A DNA stretch of 64,000 nt from Martensiomyces pterosporus (taxonomy: Eukaryota > Kickxellomycota > Kickxellomycetes > Kickxellales > Kickxellaceae): assembly GCA_025201845.1 (NCBI GenBank), contig MU603979.1, positions 53,926 through 117,925 on the forward strand, read 5' to 3'. The notes below the pieces were generated by a model. The model made no database searches. It had not been told where the DNA came from and saw nothing but the letters and a program-made list of their open reading frames with translations. Below are positions 21,601-32,018 of the stretch, one piece after another (positions within the stretch are counted from its first letter, which is position 1; the number at the start of each line of letters is the position of its first letter). The position numbers were made by a program, and so were the translations under genes.

Positions 21601-22575
21601 ACACAAGCAACGTAGCGGAAAGGGGATATGGCAGTTATTTGTGCTCTCCAAGCATGGCCAGGGGACATGTGGAAATAAATAGAGGCATTGTTTTTCAGCA
21701 GACCACAGCCGCAGCACCAAGCTGGCAAGGGAACGGGGCGCATATCAAGCAGCGGCATTTGAGTGCATGTATTTCTTTTCGCGGATACGTTACCAGTCAA
21801 TCATCATCGAGTCCAAGTTGTTCTCGAACTTTAGGTTTGCCTTGTTCAGCAGCGAGGCGTACGAATTGTAGCCAATAAACGGCATACTCCCTACAGATGA
21901 AAACCCATGATGCGAAACCGACGAGGATGGGGCTGAAGAGGCTGGCGTTGACGAGGGCATCATTCCAGCAGGTCCCATCGGATGGCTGTGTGCTGGAGAC
22001 GCCACACTTATACCGGGAGTCATTGTTGGACTGGCGAGCGCATTCGGATCAGCCATCCCAATGCTGTCCAACAGGCGGCTGCTGTCGCCGTCGCCTTGGC
22101 CCATTGGGATGCTCACCGAAGCTGGGTACGGATAGAACCCCTGGCCGGGATAGTAAGGGCGGTTGATGTCGTGGTTGCCGTTGAGGATGTAGCCCGAAAA
22201 CTGCAGGTCTGCAGAGTTCAAAACACTGCTAGGGTTGACGAGTCTGTGGCCAGGCTGTTTGGTATCGGAAGTGGAGGAGGAATCATGCTGCATGCTGAGT
22301 GTGCTCCCAAGGGTAAGCATGTGGTTGTGGTTGAATGGCATTCGGCCGCCGGAGCCAATGTCCTTGGTGACAAGAAACCGCCCTGCCTTTGAATGCAGGC
22401 TCACTTCTGCGTCGGGGTTTGGGAGGTAGCCTAGCTGTTGTTGGTGGTGGTGGCGGTGGTGGTGATTGAGGTAGTTTTGTTGGTGCTGCTTGAATGGCTG
22501 CTGGTGCTGCAGGTTTTGCTGGTGGTGGTCTTGTATGCGTTGAGATTTGTTTGCTGAGTGCGGCGATAGCATCAT
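18700..22575 (-). CDS. MedA-like (DUF7082) developmental regulator, two exons
   Basis: My model is join(22575..21794, 21283..18700), 1121 residues, with GTAACG donor and TAG acceptor. The join gives LKFENNLDSMMIDW then TLEERECRRRLVQFW, then SIVVSCIYWEEKQDFFITSVD, RNLEGFRPLTVSKCKAES, FPNPKPRNIEKDVKVFPWRI and KKIIGKYTASYSS. This continuous block (~250-405) matches what I recall of DUF7082 in Aspergillus MedA, Magnaporthe Acr1 and Fusarium Ren1, which regulate conidiation and adhesion; the assignment is from memory. The N-terminus is His/Gln-rich and the ~700-residue C-terminal part is Ser/Gly/Gln-rich with a polyQ run, as in a nuclear regulator. Start 22575 is the first ATG in frame; 22572 is equally possible, and a further 5' exon cannot be excluded. 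Confidence 0.72.
19698..19722 (-). repeat. CAG polyglutamine tract in the MedA-like gene
   Basis: A run of CTG on the plus strand encodes 8 Gln in the low-complexity C-terminal part of the regulator. Confidence 0.9.
21284..21793 (-). other. Intron of the MedA-like gene (510 nt)
   Basis: Donor GTAACG at 21793 and acceptor TAG ending at 21284, phase 2, splitting a Trp codon. Splicing is required to join the two halves of the conserved domain, since exon 1 runs into TAA at 21792-21790. Confidence 0.85.
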
Positions 22576-25500
22576 TGCAGCCACTTCTCTTTGTCGCTGC
22601 TTCTCTTATGTCTATATCTGGAAGGGTAGGAGAGACGAAGAAATCGGGCGAGGAGTGAGTGAAATGGCAGTGGAGAAGCGGTTTGGGGGTAGCGGCTGAC
22701 ACAGGAGAGGCGAGATGGAACGCGCTAAATGTGCTCAAGGAGAGGGTGAGAGCAAACGAACCTGTTCGAAAAATGTCGAAAACAAGCGAGATATGGAGGC
22801 GGAGAAAGTGAAGGAAGCAGAGCAGCGCAGAGCAGACACAAGAGCAGAATAGAATGTGGCAAGCAGCAACGAGAGCCACTACATGAACACCTGCACGATT
22901 AAAGCACCCATTCGTGGATGTGGGCAGCGATGCGATACGCAATACGGCCACAGTACAAACCACAGTTAGTCATTGGAAGCAGCGAGGGAATGGGATGGTG
23001 CGGGGGATAAGAGAGGGGAACATAGAGAGCAAAGGGATGGCGGATTTGGTGGTAGCGGTAAATGTAAGATGCATGAAACACCACCATTACTTCAAATCCA
23101 AGACATCATTTTCCGGTGTGGTATTAATATCCTTAGTGCTCGTGAACCGTCAGACATACCCCTCCCTGGCTGCTCTGCGCACCTCTGCCCCCGCACACAC
23201 CAACCAAACGCTATCTTGTATGTTGGATTGGTGCTACCTTTCACTCAGCCAGACAATGCAGACACGTGATTGCAAACCTTGGCTACCTACCTGAATTCGC
23301 ACTAGCACGCAAGTGTTCGACTGCCGCCTGCTCTAGCAAGAAGCAGGAGAGCGGAGAGCCGGGCAAGCGACACCTCTACAACCCGAGGCTCAAAATTGGT
23401 GTGGAGATGCCAGGTATCCGGCGACTTACGACGCAGCTACAGCAAATCACGGGTTGACTCTTGTCCCCTCTCGCCTCAGCAGATATAGCCAAATAAAAGG
23501 AAGCACAGCGGAAGCTACAGATAGAGGTAATGTGAGTGTAGACGGTATATGAGTGCTGCTGTGCACTCTAACAAATGCAGGCGATGTATACTTTGCAAAC
23601 AGATGCTAAGGCCAGAAAGCAGAAGGGGTGTCTGTAAAGACGAAGGCATACGAATTGCACAGAAATCGCAATGTGGGAAGGGGGAGGAAGGTGGGCCGAC
23701 ATGGATGTGCTGCGAACGATCTTTGTGCGCGCTTTGCACATGCGATAACATGCCGCCAGGCAATATATGTCAGGAGGCGGGGGTTTGTGCGGGCGGATGC
23801 CAACTCCATTGTGCTCATGATCTGGACATGGAGTAAAGGAGAAGGTCGGTAGAGAGAGGGGGTGGTGGGGATGAGGAGAAATGCGGGAACGCTTGAAACG
23901 GCTATAGCGCACGGAGTAGGCACCTTGATCATCAAAAGCACGTGGAGGGGAATGGACCGGGGGTAGATTGTGACGCTCAGACGGTTTACAATGGGGGGAG
24001 GCGAGTGAAGAAGCAGACTGGCGTGAAAGTCGATGTACAGGGTTACACACAGACGACTGGCAAAGGGAGCTTGAACAGACCACCACCAACTCTACGTTGC
24101 AACAGGGACTAAGAGACGATCACATACAGACCAGCGAGGCTAGCGTGTAGCATCTGCGAAAAGAGGGGTTGAGCGAGGAGGAGCAGGCCAACACAGGGAG
24201 ATGGCCAGAGATTCTGCACCGGATATAAGAAATGCAATTCCCGTCTACCCGAGCATCCAGCGGATCATTCAATTTGTGGTCATTTGTGCTAAACATACCG
24301 ACAGTGTTTCACAAATGCACGTGCATAAGGCACAAAGGCAAGTAGACTGCGACATTAATGGTGGAGGTCGAAATAAGCTAGTAGATTCGGCGCAGATGCA
24401 AAGTATACTTCTGAATTGCAGATGGTGTGGGAGGAACATCAGCATTGGCATGACAGTTGAGCCGATGCAGGGAGTATTAGCGCCAGGACACGCATATGCA
24501 GCATAAGCACGGGGAATCAGTATGCAAGGCAATATTGAACGTACAGGAGCAAATGCAAGTGTTGGAGAAAGATCGGGAAATTGAGAGAAATACGAGTCAA
24601 TGAGAAATAGAGAATATGAAGCCAATGCGTCCTATCGCTAAGCAGCGGTACGCTGCAGCAATGGACCAAAGCGTGGCAGTAGCGCTAGAATACACCGATG
24701 AGGATATGATGCTTTCTCACTTGCGACAGCTGATTGTTGGTAAAAGTATGAAGAAGGGTAGAGGAAAGAGGTGTATGCAGAGTGGTCTTTGGGTGAAATG
24801 CGGGTGAAATGCGAGAAGGATTCGAAGTGGAAAACGGTCAAGTGCGCAAAATCCCGGCTGGCCTGTTAATGCCGATGCATCGGTAGCTGAAAAACACAAT
24901 GCTGTGCTGCAGCGTTTGCTGCAGCTACAGGCACACAAAAAATAGCCAGCGTTGCCGAAATAGCGCGGCTCGCGTAATGTGGCCTGGTAAACTCACCTTT
25001 TCGCAAAAAGGCGCCAACCTGCTCCTGTATCCCAACTCGGAGTGCGTCTGATGTGAGGAATAGTAGGGCGGGGGAGCCCTATAAACAGCAGAGCGAGGCA
25101 GAGGGTGCTAAAAACTCGTGCTATGCAGTACGCAAGTCTACTGGCTGCTCAAAAGCCGATGGAATTAGCCAAGGGCCAGAGAAATAAGTCGAGATAAGTG
25201 CGCGTTGCGGGTACAGCGCGGGGGGAGAGGGATAGGAAAAATAGAGACTAGCAGATCGAAAATAAAACTGGGTATCTGCCCTCCTTCCGTCACAAAAAAA
25301 CCAGACACGAGATGTGGAGCAAGCGGATCAGAAAAATGTCATATGTGGGGTGTGGATGAGTGAAATGAGGGGCTGCAAAATAAACACATGCGCCTCTTGA
25401 GGCTATATGAGCAGGTGTGTTATGCTATTGCAGATATTAGGCGAATGTCGAGCTAGCAGGGTAACAGTAATAAACAGAGGATCGCACGCCCTATGCGTTG

Positions 25501-26432
25501 CGTCCAAGCGCTAAAGCCCAAAGTGAAGTGTAGCGGTAGGCAGAAAAATAGCGCAAGGCGAAAGAAGAGGCAGTTTTAGGGCGACGAAGGGGAAAGAGGG
25601 AGCCCGTTGACTCTGGTTGTGGCCGAAGCTCCGGTACTATAAGCCAACCCGGCTCTGGCTGGCAAGCAATTTGAATGGCTGTAGACACACATCCTTTTGC
25701 GCATCATGTCGATGACAGTGCTGGCTGCGTCTGTGCACATTCGCCCCCATGCGGAGGAGGCAGAGCGGGGCTCTATTTGACGCTCCCTCCCCTCCCCCTC
25801 CTCATCGTCGTCGCCAGTCGAAAGCTGCGATCATCTTGGCCTAGACTCGTCTCTGTCTCATGGCCAAGCGACCAGCAACAAAATAGTGATCGCTAGCACC
25901 CCATTCGCTAGTCCCCGCACACCAGCTCTCCTCCCCTGCGAACGCATTTAGCATATGCTGTCGTGGATATAGCCTGCACCGCATAAAGCATTTAAGGGGT
26001 GCGGGCTTCCGCTGTTGCACCACCAAATGATGCGCGGTGTGATGCCCGTCGTCAAAAGCTCGCTGGAATCCATGCCTCTTTGCTGGCATGGCTCCTTGCA
26101 CTTGGCCAGAGAGGTTCTCCCGTTGCATCTTTGGCAACCATCACTCTCCATCGTCATGCCCACCGCTGGTGTTTGATGCGCGTCGCTGCGAGTGAAACCT
26201 CAAGACCAAGCAGCACCAGGAGCTGATATTCCATCCGTGATCCCGCGCCGCGATCTGCGAATCAGGAGATCCTGTGTTTTCGTGGCACGTGCACTGGGTG
26301 ATTCTGAATCAAGAGAGCCAGCAGGGGCTACACTGACGCGTGGGTTTCGCCAACGGAAAAATCGCACTTTCCTTGGGCTCCACGCGCTTATTATCTTTTT
26401 GCTACTCTTTTTCACATTCACAACCCTGCAAA
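22576..26432. other. 3.9-kb region without a recognisable gene
   Basis: Lies between the start of the MedA-like gene (-) and the start of the SNAPC3 gene (+), so it is a divergent upstream region. Six-frame reading shows only short stretches of mixed composition. No family domain, tRNA B-box (GGTTCGANNCC) or transposon signature was seen. The region is less GC-rich than the genes around it. The part nearest the MedA-like gene may be a long leader with small upstream ORFs. A non-coding RNA cannot be excluded. Confidence 0.55.
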
Positions 26433-28256
26433 ATGCCGCCTTCAGACCTTATCAGCGTGCGCAGCTTCCGCGACAAGTTCGCTGGCCTCGTGCGCAGCCA
26501 GAAAGACCACACGATATTCAATGCCCAGTCGGAATGGCCCAAAGAGATGCAGGAAGAGGTAGCAAGCAGGTGCAAGATTGCGGATGACCTGAGCTTTTCC
26601 AACGCTGCCTTTGTCAACCCGACGCTGTTCCATATGCTTCGGCAGCACCGTGAGTTCAATGAGGCTACTGAACGCGAGTTGCTGCAAAAGAAGAAGCAAG
26701 TAGCCATGGAGCTGGAGAAGAGGCGGAGGGAAAAGCTGGCTGGCGGCATGCCTGGCGCTGACGCCCAGAGCCAGGACCAGCAGGCAGAGCATGCTGAGGC
26801 CACTGGCGTCGACGCCAATGCGAATATAGGCAGCACCAACGTCGCTGATGGCGAGTACGGCGACAGCAGCACGCTTTTGGCGATCGACGCCGATGGACAT
26901 GGATCAGCAGAGCTGGGTCCACCGGCTGCCGACGTGGACAAGAATACCGTTGAAGATGCACTGGCTAGGCTGGCCAGCGGCACCAGCAGCGGAATAGGCC
27001 AAGCCGAAAATGCCGTCAACGGCGGCGGCTCAGCCGTTGACAGCAATGACGACAGCGATGACAGTGACGGAGAGGAAGAAGCGGAGGGCAACACCGATAA
27101 CCATGGGCGAGGCGACGGTGGCTCAGAGACGCAAAGCCTCTTTGGGGACTCGGATGTCGATGGCTGGCGGTACAAGGCAAGCATGCGGCTCTCCGCTACG
27201 CCTCAGAGGCCCGCTGCCAGAAACCACGAGGAGGTGACGCTGCAGACGCCTGTGTCGGAGCTGCCACGGGGAATTACGCAGGAGATGCTGAAGAAGGCGA
27301 TTGCCAACAGCGGCTTTGCGCGCAGCACCGACATACCAAAGGACACGAAGCGCGAGGCCAAGATGCGTGCCAGGGCTGCTGAGCCAGCAGGCGTATCCGA
27401 GCTTGAGAACAAGTTCCGTAACGTCAAGAAGCTGCTCGACGAGTCCACTCTGGCCTCCCTGCGCAAGGCCAACCGCCGTATGGTGCCTCCCAAGTACCGC
27501 TTGGAGGTGAACTTCCTCACGAACCGCGTGCAGCCCGAGCCGGACCCCAACTTCACGCCCGTGGCTGACGACGAGGTGATCCTCAGCGTCTGCCTGTTTA
27601 ACACGCGCTCGACCACAGCAAAGATGGAGGAGTACCTTGTTCTGGGGTCGCAGAGCTTGACTGTGCTGCGCGACGCGTTCTATTGCATCTCTGATTTCCT
27701 GGTTTCGCAGCGCGACGAGCAAAACGAGAACACGAAGGAAAAAAAGGTCAGCTCGAGCTACTTCTTTATCGAAAAGACATTCTACAACGACATGCGGTCT
27801 CCATCGGCAACCGACTACAGCCGCGTCATCATGGAGTGGGCCAGTGACCCAGAGCGGCAAGAGAAGAACTCCAAGCTGCGCGGCCTGCAGTCGAGGCTGA
27901 TGGATGGCGCGAGGTTCTTGGACCTGTCGATCAGGCTCAAGCAGCCGTATATTTTTGTGCACCAGGGCGACTGCGAGCACGTCCTCATGTTCACCGACCT
28001 GCGGCTCTTGGGCCCAAAGGACGACCAGTATGTCGAAAACTACCCGAAGCAGGTGTTCCGCACCAGGCATATGAGGCACAAGTGCAGAATGTGCTCGGCA
28101 TACCCGGCGCAGTATGTCACCAAGAACGACTTCCACAGCGGAATGAGCCCTTGCTACTTTTGCGAAAAGTGCTACACGCCGTTCCACTACAGCACCGACG
28201 GCAAGCGGCTTCTGGAGCACGACTGCTTCCCTTACGCAAACGTCAACCTGATATGA
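26433..28256 (+). CDS. SNAPc subunit 3 (SNAP50) homologue, snRNA gene transcription factor
   Basis: 607 residues from ATG 26433; the upstream in-frame extension looks like untranslated leader. The N-terminal third (MPPSDLISVRSFRDKFAGL) and a central acidic region (~120-240) are less conserved. The C-terminal half (~359-607) has the SNAPC3 pattern: DDEVILSVCLFN, LVLGSQSLTVLRDAFYCISD, SSYFFIEKTFYNDMR, YIFVHQGDCEHVLMFTDLRL, then a terminal Cys/His cluster (HKCRMC, CYFCEKCYTPFHY, HDCFPY, ~549-600). SNAPC3 is the DNA-contacting subunit of the complex that binds the proximal sequence element of snRNA genes for RNA polymerase II and III. It is rarely annotated in yeasts and moulds, so its presence is informative about lineage. 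Confidence 0.92.
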   Translation: MPPSDLISVRSFRDKFAGLVRSQKDHTIFNAQSEWPKEMQEEVASRCKIADDLSFSNAAFVNPTLFHMLRQHREFNEATERELLQKKKQVAMELEKRRREKLAGGMPGADAQSQDQQAEHAEATGVDANANIGSTNVADGEYGDSSTLLAIDADGHGSAELGPPAADVDKNTVEDALARLASGTSSGIGQAENAVNGGGSAVDSNDDSDDSDGEEEAEGNTDNHGRGDGGSETQSLFGDSDVDGWRYKASMRLSATPQRPAARNHEEVTLQTPVSELPRGITQEMLKKAIANSGFARSTDIPKDTKREAKMRARAAEPAGVSELENKFRNVKKLLDESTLASLRKANRRMVPPKYRLEVNFLTNRVQPEPDPNFTPVADDEVILSVCLFNTRSTTAKMEEYLVLGSQSLTVLRDAFYCISDFLVSQRDEQNENTKEKKVSSSYFFIEKTFYNDMRSPSATDYSRVIMEWASDPERQEKNSKLRGLQSRLMDGARFLDLSIRLKQPYIFVHQGDCEHVLMFTDLRLLGPKDDQYVENYPKQVFRTRHMRHKCRMCSAYPAQYVTKNDFHSGMSPCYFCEKCYTPFHYSTDGKRLLEHDCFPYANVNLI

Positions 28257-28384
28257 TCATACTGGCGGTGCCGCAGCGCCCTCCTCTTCTGCTTATTGCT
28301 CTTTTTGGCATTTAGTATTTATAATAACAGGCGCGCATGCGTGTCCAAAACTGAGGACTGGCCCACACCGGGCGAATGCCGAGT

Positions 28385-29086
28385 CTATGGCGTGGCTGCC
28401 AGCAGGGAGCCTGCCTCGCTGGCCTTGGCTGTGGCATCTGGATCTTGGCGCCTCGTCTTGGTCCGGTTGCTGCTCCAGCCCAGATATGTGTTCCAGAACA
28501 AGCTGACCATGCTTCCGAACTGGACACGATAGGCCAGAGGGACCACACTAAAGTTGATCAGCTGTGCGGCGGGCCACAGCACATACCCGGCCATAAGAAT
28601 GCCTGGGTACTGGTGCTTCATGCGCTGCGCCAGCTCATCCGAGCCCAGTCCCTCGAGAAGACCCATCCCAACTACAAAGGTGCCGCAGGCAAACGGCGCA
28701 AAAAATGTCTGATCGACAGCCATCCGCTTTATTATTGTAATCATTCTGCTCGGCGTCTTGCCCGAGGCGGCAGCAGCCGGCGAAGCAGCGGTTGTGCCTG
28801 GTGCCTTTGATGCGGCAGATACAATGGCGCCCAGCGGGAACCGGCGGTTGAGGAACGCATGCCACCGGTACGACATGGGCGCAAAAAATACCCCATAGGC
28901 GAAGAATCGCGCGGTTTGCATAGGGTCGTAGCCTGGAATCAGCGCCTTGCTCCCAGCTTTGCCCCCGTCTGTGGTCTGTTTCTTTGTCTCGGCCTGGGAC
29001 ACCAGGTACTGTGAGATTGTGTTGCCAGTGGCCGCAACGGACCCGCTGAAGAGCGCCAGCTTTGCGAGCTGGGCCAGCGTAGCCAT
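28385..29086 (-). CDS. Mpv17/PMP22-family membrane protein, copy A
   Basis: 233 residues from ATG 29086; the frame continues upstream, but the family N-terminus (a short helix followed by NTISQYLV) begins here. Family features: DPMQTARFFAYGVFFAP and the C-terminal signature VLWPAAQLINF with WNTYLGW. About four hydrophobic spans are expected. Mpv17 and yeast Sym1 sit in the inner mitochondrial membrane and PXMP2 in peroxisomes; which membrane applies here is not visible. A ~35-residue Ala/Ser/Pro insert lies in the loop after NRRFPLG. It is the downstream member of a tandem pair on the same strand. The stop lies 128 bases from the SNAPC3 stop, so the two are convergent. Confidence 0.9.
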   Translation of the reverse strand: MATLAQLAKLALFSGSVAATGNTISQYLVSQAETKKQTTDGGKAGSKALIPGYDPMQTARFFAYGVFFAPMSYRWHAFLNRRFPLGAIVSAASKAPGTTAASPAAAASGKTPSRMITIIKRMAVDQTFFAPFACGTFVVGMGLLEGLGSDELAQRMKHQYPGILMAGYVLWPAAQLINFSVVPLAYRVQFGSMVSLFWNTYLGWSSNRTKTRRQDPDATAKASEAGSLLAATP

Positions 29087-29402
29087 TGCAAAATACAGGG
29101 GGATGCACAAAAAGCAGCTAGAGGGAAGAAAACCACAAGAAAAATACGCAGAAGCAGTCACAAGAGGCAAGAGCAACGCGGCGAGCCTGCACAGAGACTG
29201 GCCTGTTATATACGGCTGCTGGCCAGACATGGAGGGAAAGCGCCGAGTGTTCTCCACCGCACATGACTCTTTTAGTAATCAGCTTCAAGGACTTCACACG
29301 CTTCCACCTGGCATGCGGAGAAAGGCAGGACAGGCAGTGTTTTATTAGTCATACAGCTCCTATAGCCACGTTGGTGCGCGAGTGTAATAATAAACGAAAG
29401 CG
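29087..29402. other. Spacer between the tandem Mpv17 genes
   Basis: 316 bases, expected to carry the promoter and leader of copy A and the 3' end of copy B. Nothing else is recognised. Confidence 0.5.
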
Positions 29403-30065
29403 TCAGCTGGCGGCCATCGCTGCTGCTTCTCCAGCGGGCTCCCTGTGTGGGCTTGGAGCCTGGCGGTTGTTTATCCAGCTCAGGTACGTGTTCCAAACCA
29501 CGCTTACAAGGCTCGAGAAAGGAACGCGGTAGATCAGCGGAACCAGGCTAAAATTGATCAGCTGAGCAGCTGGCCACAGCACGTAGTTCCCGACCAGCGC
29601 CTCCGGGTACCTCTCGCGAAGGCTGGCGCCGATCTCGCTTGGCCCTTTCCCCTCCATCACGCCCATCACCGTGAAGAACGCAGCAATAGCAGCTGGCGCG
29701 AAAACGGTTTGGTCCGCCACTACACGCTTGCAGGCAGTGAGCAGCATGGCAGCAGATGTGGGGCCACGCTGCGCTGAACTGGATGCTGCTGCTTTGGCAG
29801 GGAACGGGAGCCGCCGGTCAAGCAGCGAATACCATCTATGAGCTACAGGTGCAAACATGCATCCGTAGGCGAAGAACCTTGCCGTGCGCCAGGGGTTGTA
29901 TTGCGAGGAAAACGTCTTTTTGGCATCCGCTGCTGCTGGCGGTGGTGGAGAGATGTACTGTGCCAGAATGTCTCCTGTTGCCCCCATGACTCCGTTGGTC
30001 AGCGCCAACGTGAGGAGCGGCCGCTTGGCTGCGCTGCGGTTCCAAAACTTCCCAAAAGCCGACAT
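29403..30065 (-). CDS. Mpv17/PMP22-family membrane protein, copy B
   Basis: 220 residues from ATG 30065 (MSAFGKFWNRSAAKRPLLT), which matches the usual family start with a W..Y/W...L..P lead-in; the upstream frame extension lacks this character. It shares ARFFAYGCMFAPVAHRWY, VADQTVFAP, VLWPAAQLINFSLVPLIYR and WNTYLSWINN with copy A, and carries a similar but shorter Ala/Ser insert in the same loop. The two copies differ at many positions, so the duplication is not recent. The predicted role is as an inner mitochondrial or peroxisomal channel-like protein, by family only. Confidence 0.9.
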   Translation of the reverse strand: MSAFGKFWNRSAAKRPLLTLALTNGVMGATGDILAQYISPPPPAAADAKKTFSSQYNPWRTARFFAYGCMFAPVAHRWYSLLDRRLPFPAKAAASSSAQRGPTSAAMLLTACKRVVADQTVFAPAAIAAFFTVMGVMEGKGPSEIGASLRERYPEALVGNYVLWPAAQLINFSLVPLIYRVPFSSLVSVVWNTYLSWINNRQAPSPHREPAGEAAAMAAS

Positions 30066-30329
30066 ACCAGCAGATGCGATAGCTGCGCCAAGTTCAGAGG
30101 CGTCACGAGCGAGGGAATCAGATAAAGCAGCAAGGCAAATGGGCCGCATCGACCCACTTTTCTAGCCATGCTCAAATAGCCAGCACGCGGATCTGCAGTG
30201 CCACGGCAAGTTATGCGTCTACAAGCGTGAAAGCACGCCCATCGCCTCCCATGCAAAAATGCTGCTGTTGCTAAAATGCCCGATTTAAAACGAGGTAATT
30301 GACGTGGAAAAAGCAGACTGCTAATGCGG

Positions 30330-31974
30330 CTAGGCAGATGTCTTGCCAGCCTCCTTCTTGGCGTCCTCCTTGAGCGTGACGATGCGGTTCATGACGATCT
30401 TCGCGTTGCTGAGCTGGTTCTTCTCAATGGCCTCCACGGGGAGCACAGCGTCCTTGTCCAGGGCAAAGTACCCAATGCGCATGAACTGGAATCTGACGTT
30501 CTCGACGTGGTGCGCAGCCAGCTCCCTCTTTCCGGCCTCGGCAGCCGCATACCTCTTGATCGAGTCCCAGAGACCAACCTCAGCCACAGCGCCCTTGACG
30601 ACCTGGAGCGAGTCCCTGTCGACGTCAGAGAGCCAGCCGCCGGGCACCTCAGTCTTGTCGTAAGGGTTGGCGTGCTTGAACAGGGGCTGGTAGATCCTGA
30701 CCTCGTCCAGGCGCACAGGCGACCCGAGCTTGGGGCAGTCGGCAACCCACTGGATGAACGTCTTGGGCTTGGCGTGCTTGCCCTCGTTCTCGTAGCGGCA
30801 GACAAGCTCGGCGACTGATCCATCGGCGTTCTTGCGCACCTCGGTGCAGGTGATCGGGTGCGGGATGCCCTGCAGACCGACAGACTTGTTGGGCGCCAGG
30901 CGGTAGTAGTCAGGCGAGTCGACCTCGCGGAAGTCCGACTCGTCAATGTAGAGGACACGGGTGAAGGGCACCCTGTGCGAGCCAAAGGACTCGTCGCGGG
31001 GCTTGTAAGGGAGATCGATCTCCTCCAGATGGTCCTCGGGGAGGTTCTCCAGAACAACCTTGATCGGGTGGATGGCTGCCATAATGCGGGGTGCCAGCTC
31101 GTTGAGGGCATCGCGCACATGGTTCTCCAGACGCGCGACGTCGATGGTGGTGTTGGCGGTGGTGACGCCGAGCTCTCTGACGAAGGCATTGATGGCCTGG
31201 TGAGGCACACCGCGGCGGCGAAGGGCAGGAAGCGTGTACAGGCGCGGATCGTCCAGCGCAGCAATCAGTCCCTCGTCGCGCAGCTTGAGCAGCTTTCTCT
31301 TCGACAAGACGCTGTTGGTGATGTTCAGGCGCCCATACTCCCACTGCACGGGCTTGTAGACATCAAGGGCGTCGCACAGCCAGTAGTAGGACTGGCGCGA
31401 CTGGGTGAACTCGCGCGTGCACAGCGAGTGGGTGATGTTCTCGAACGAGTCGCACAAGCAGTGGGTGAAGTCGTAGGTCGGATAGATGCACCATTCGGTT
31501 CCCGTGCGGTGGTGGCTGGCATACAGGATGCGGTAAGCCACAAGATCCCACATCTGGGGGTTGCCGTCCTCCAGGTCCATCTTCATGCGCAGCATAGCCT
31601 CTTTAGCTGCGTACCTTCCCTCCTTCATCTTCTGGAACTCGGCAAGAGACTCGGCAACTGGGCGGTCTCTGTGCTTGCACGCGTACCGCGGGCCCATAGC
31701 GTCGCCGCCGCGCTGGTCGTGGATCTCCTCGCCCGTGCAGTGGCACACGTATGCCAGACCTCTCTCGGTGAGCTTGACGGCGAGCTCGTACAGCTGCTGG
31801 AAGTAGTCGGACGAGTAGAGGATCTGGTGGGGCTCAAACCCAAGCCAGCGGATGGCCTCGAGAATCGACTGCACATACTCCTCCTCCTCGGCCTCAGGGT
31901 TGGTGTCGTCATACCGCAGGTTGCACACACCGCCGTGAGTCTTTGCATAGCCAAAGCTGACGTTGATGGCCTTT

Positions 31975-32018
<44 letters not shown>

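Noticed and set aside
23568..24089. 173-codon minus-strand frame in the gene-free region
   Set aside because: Cys/His/Pro/Ser-rich, not protein-like, no homology recognised.
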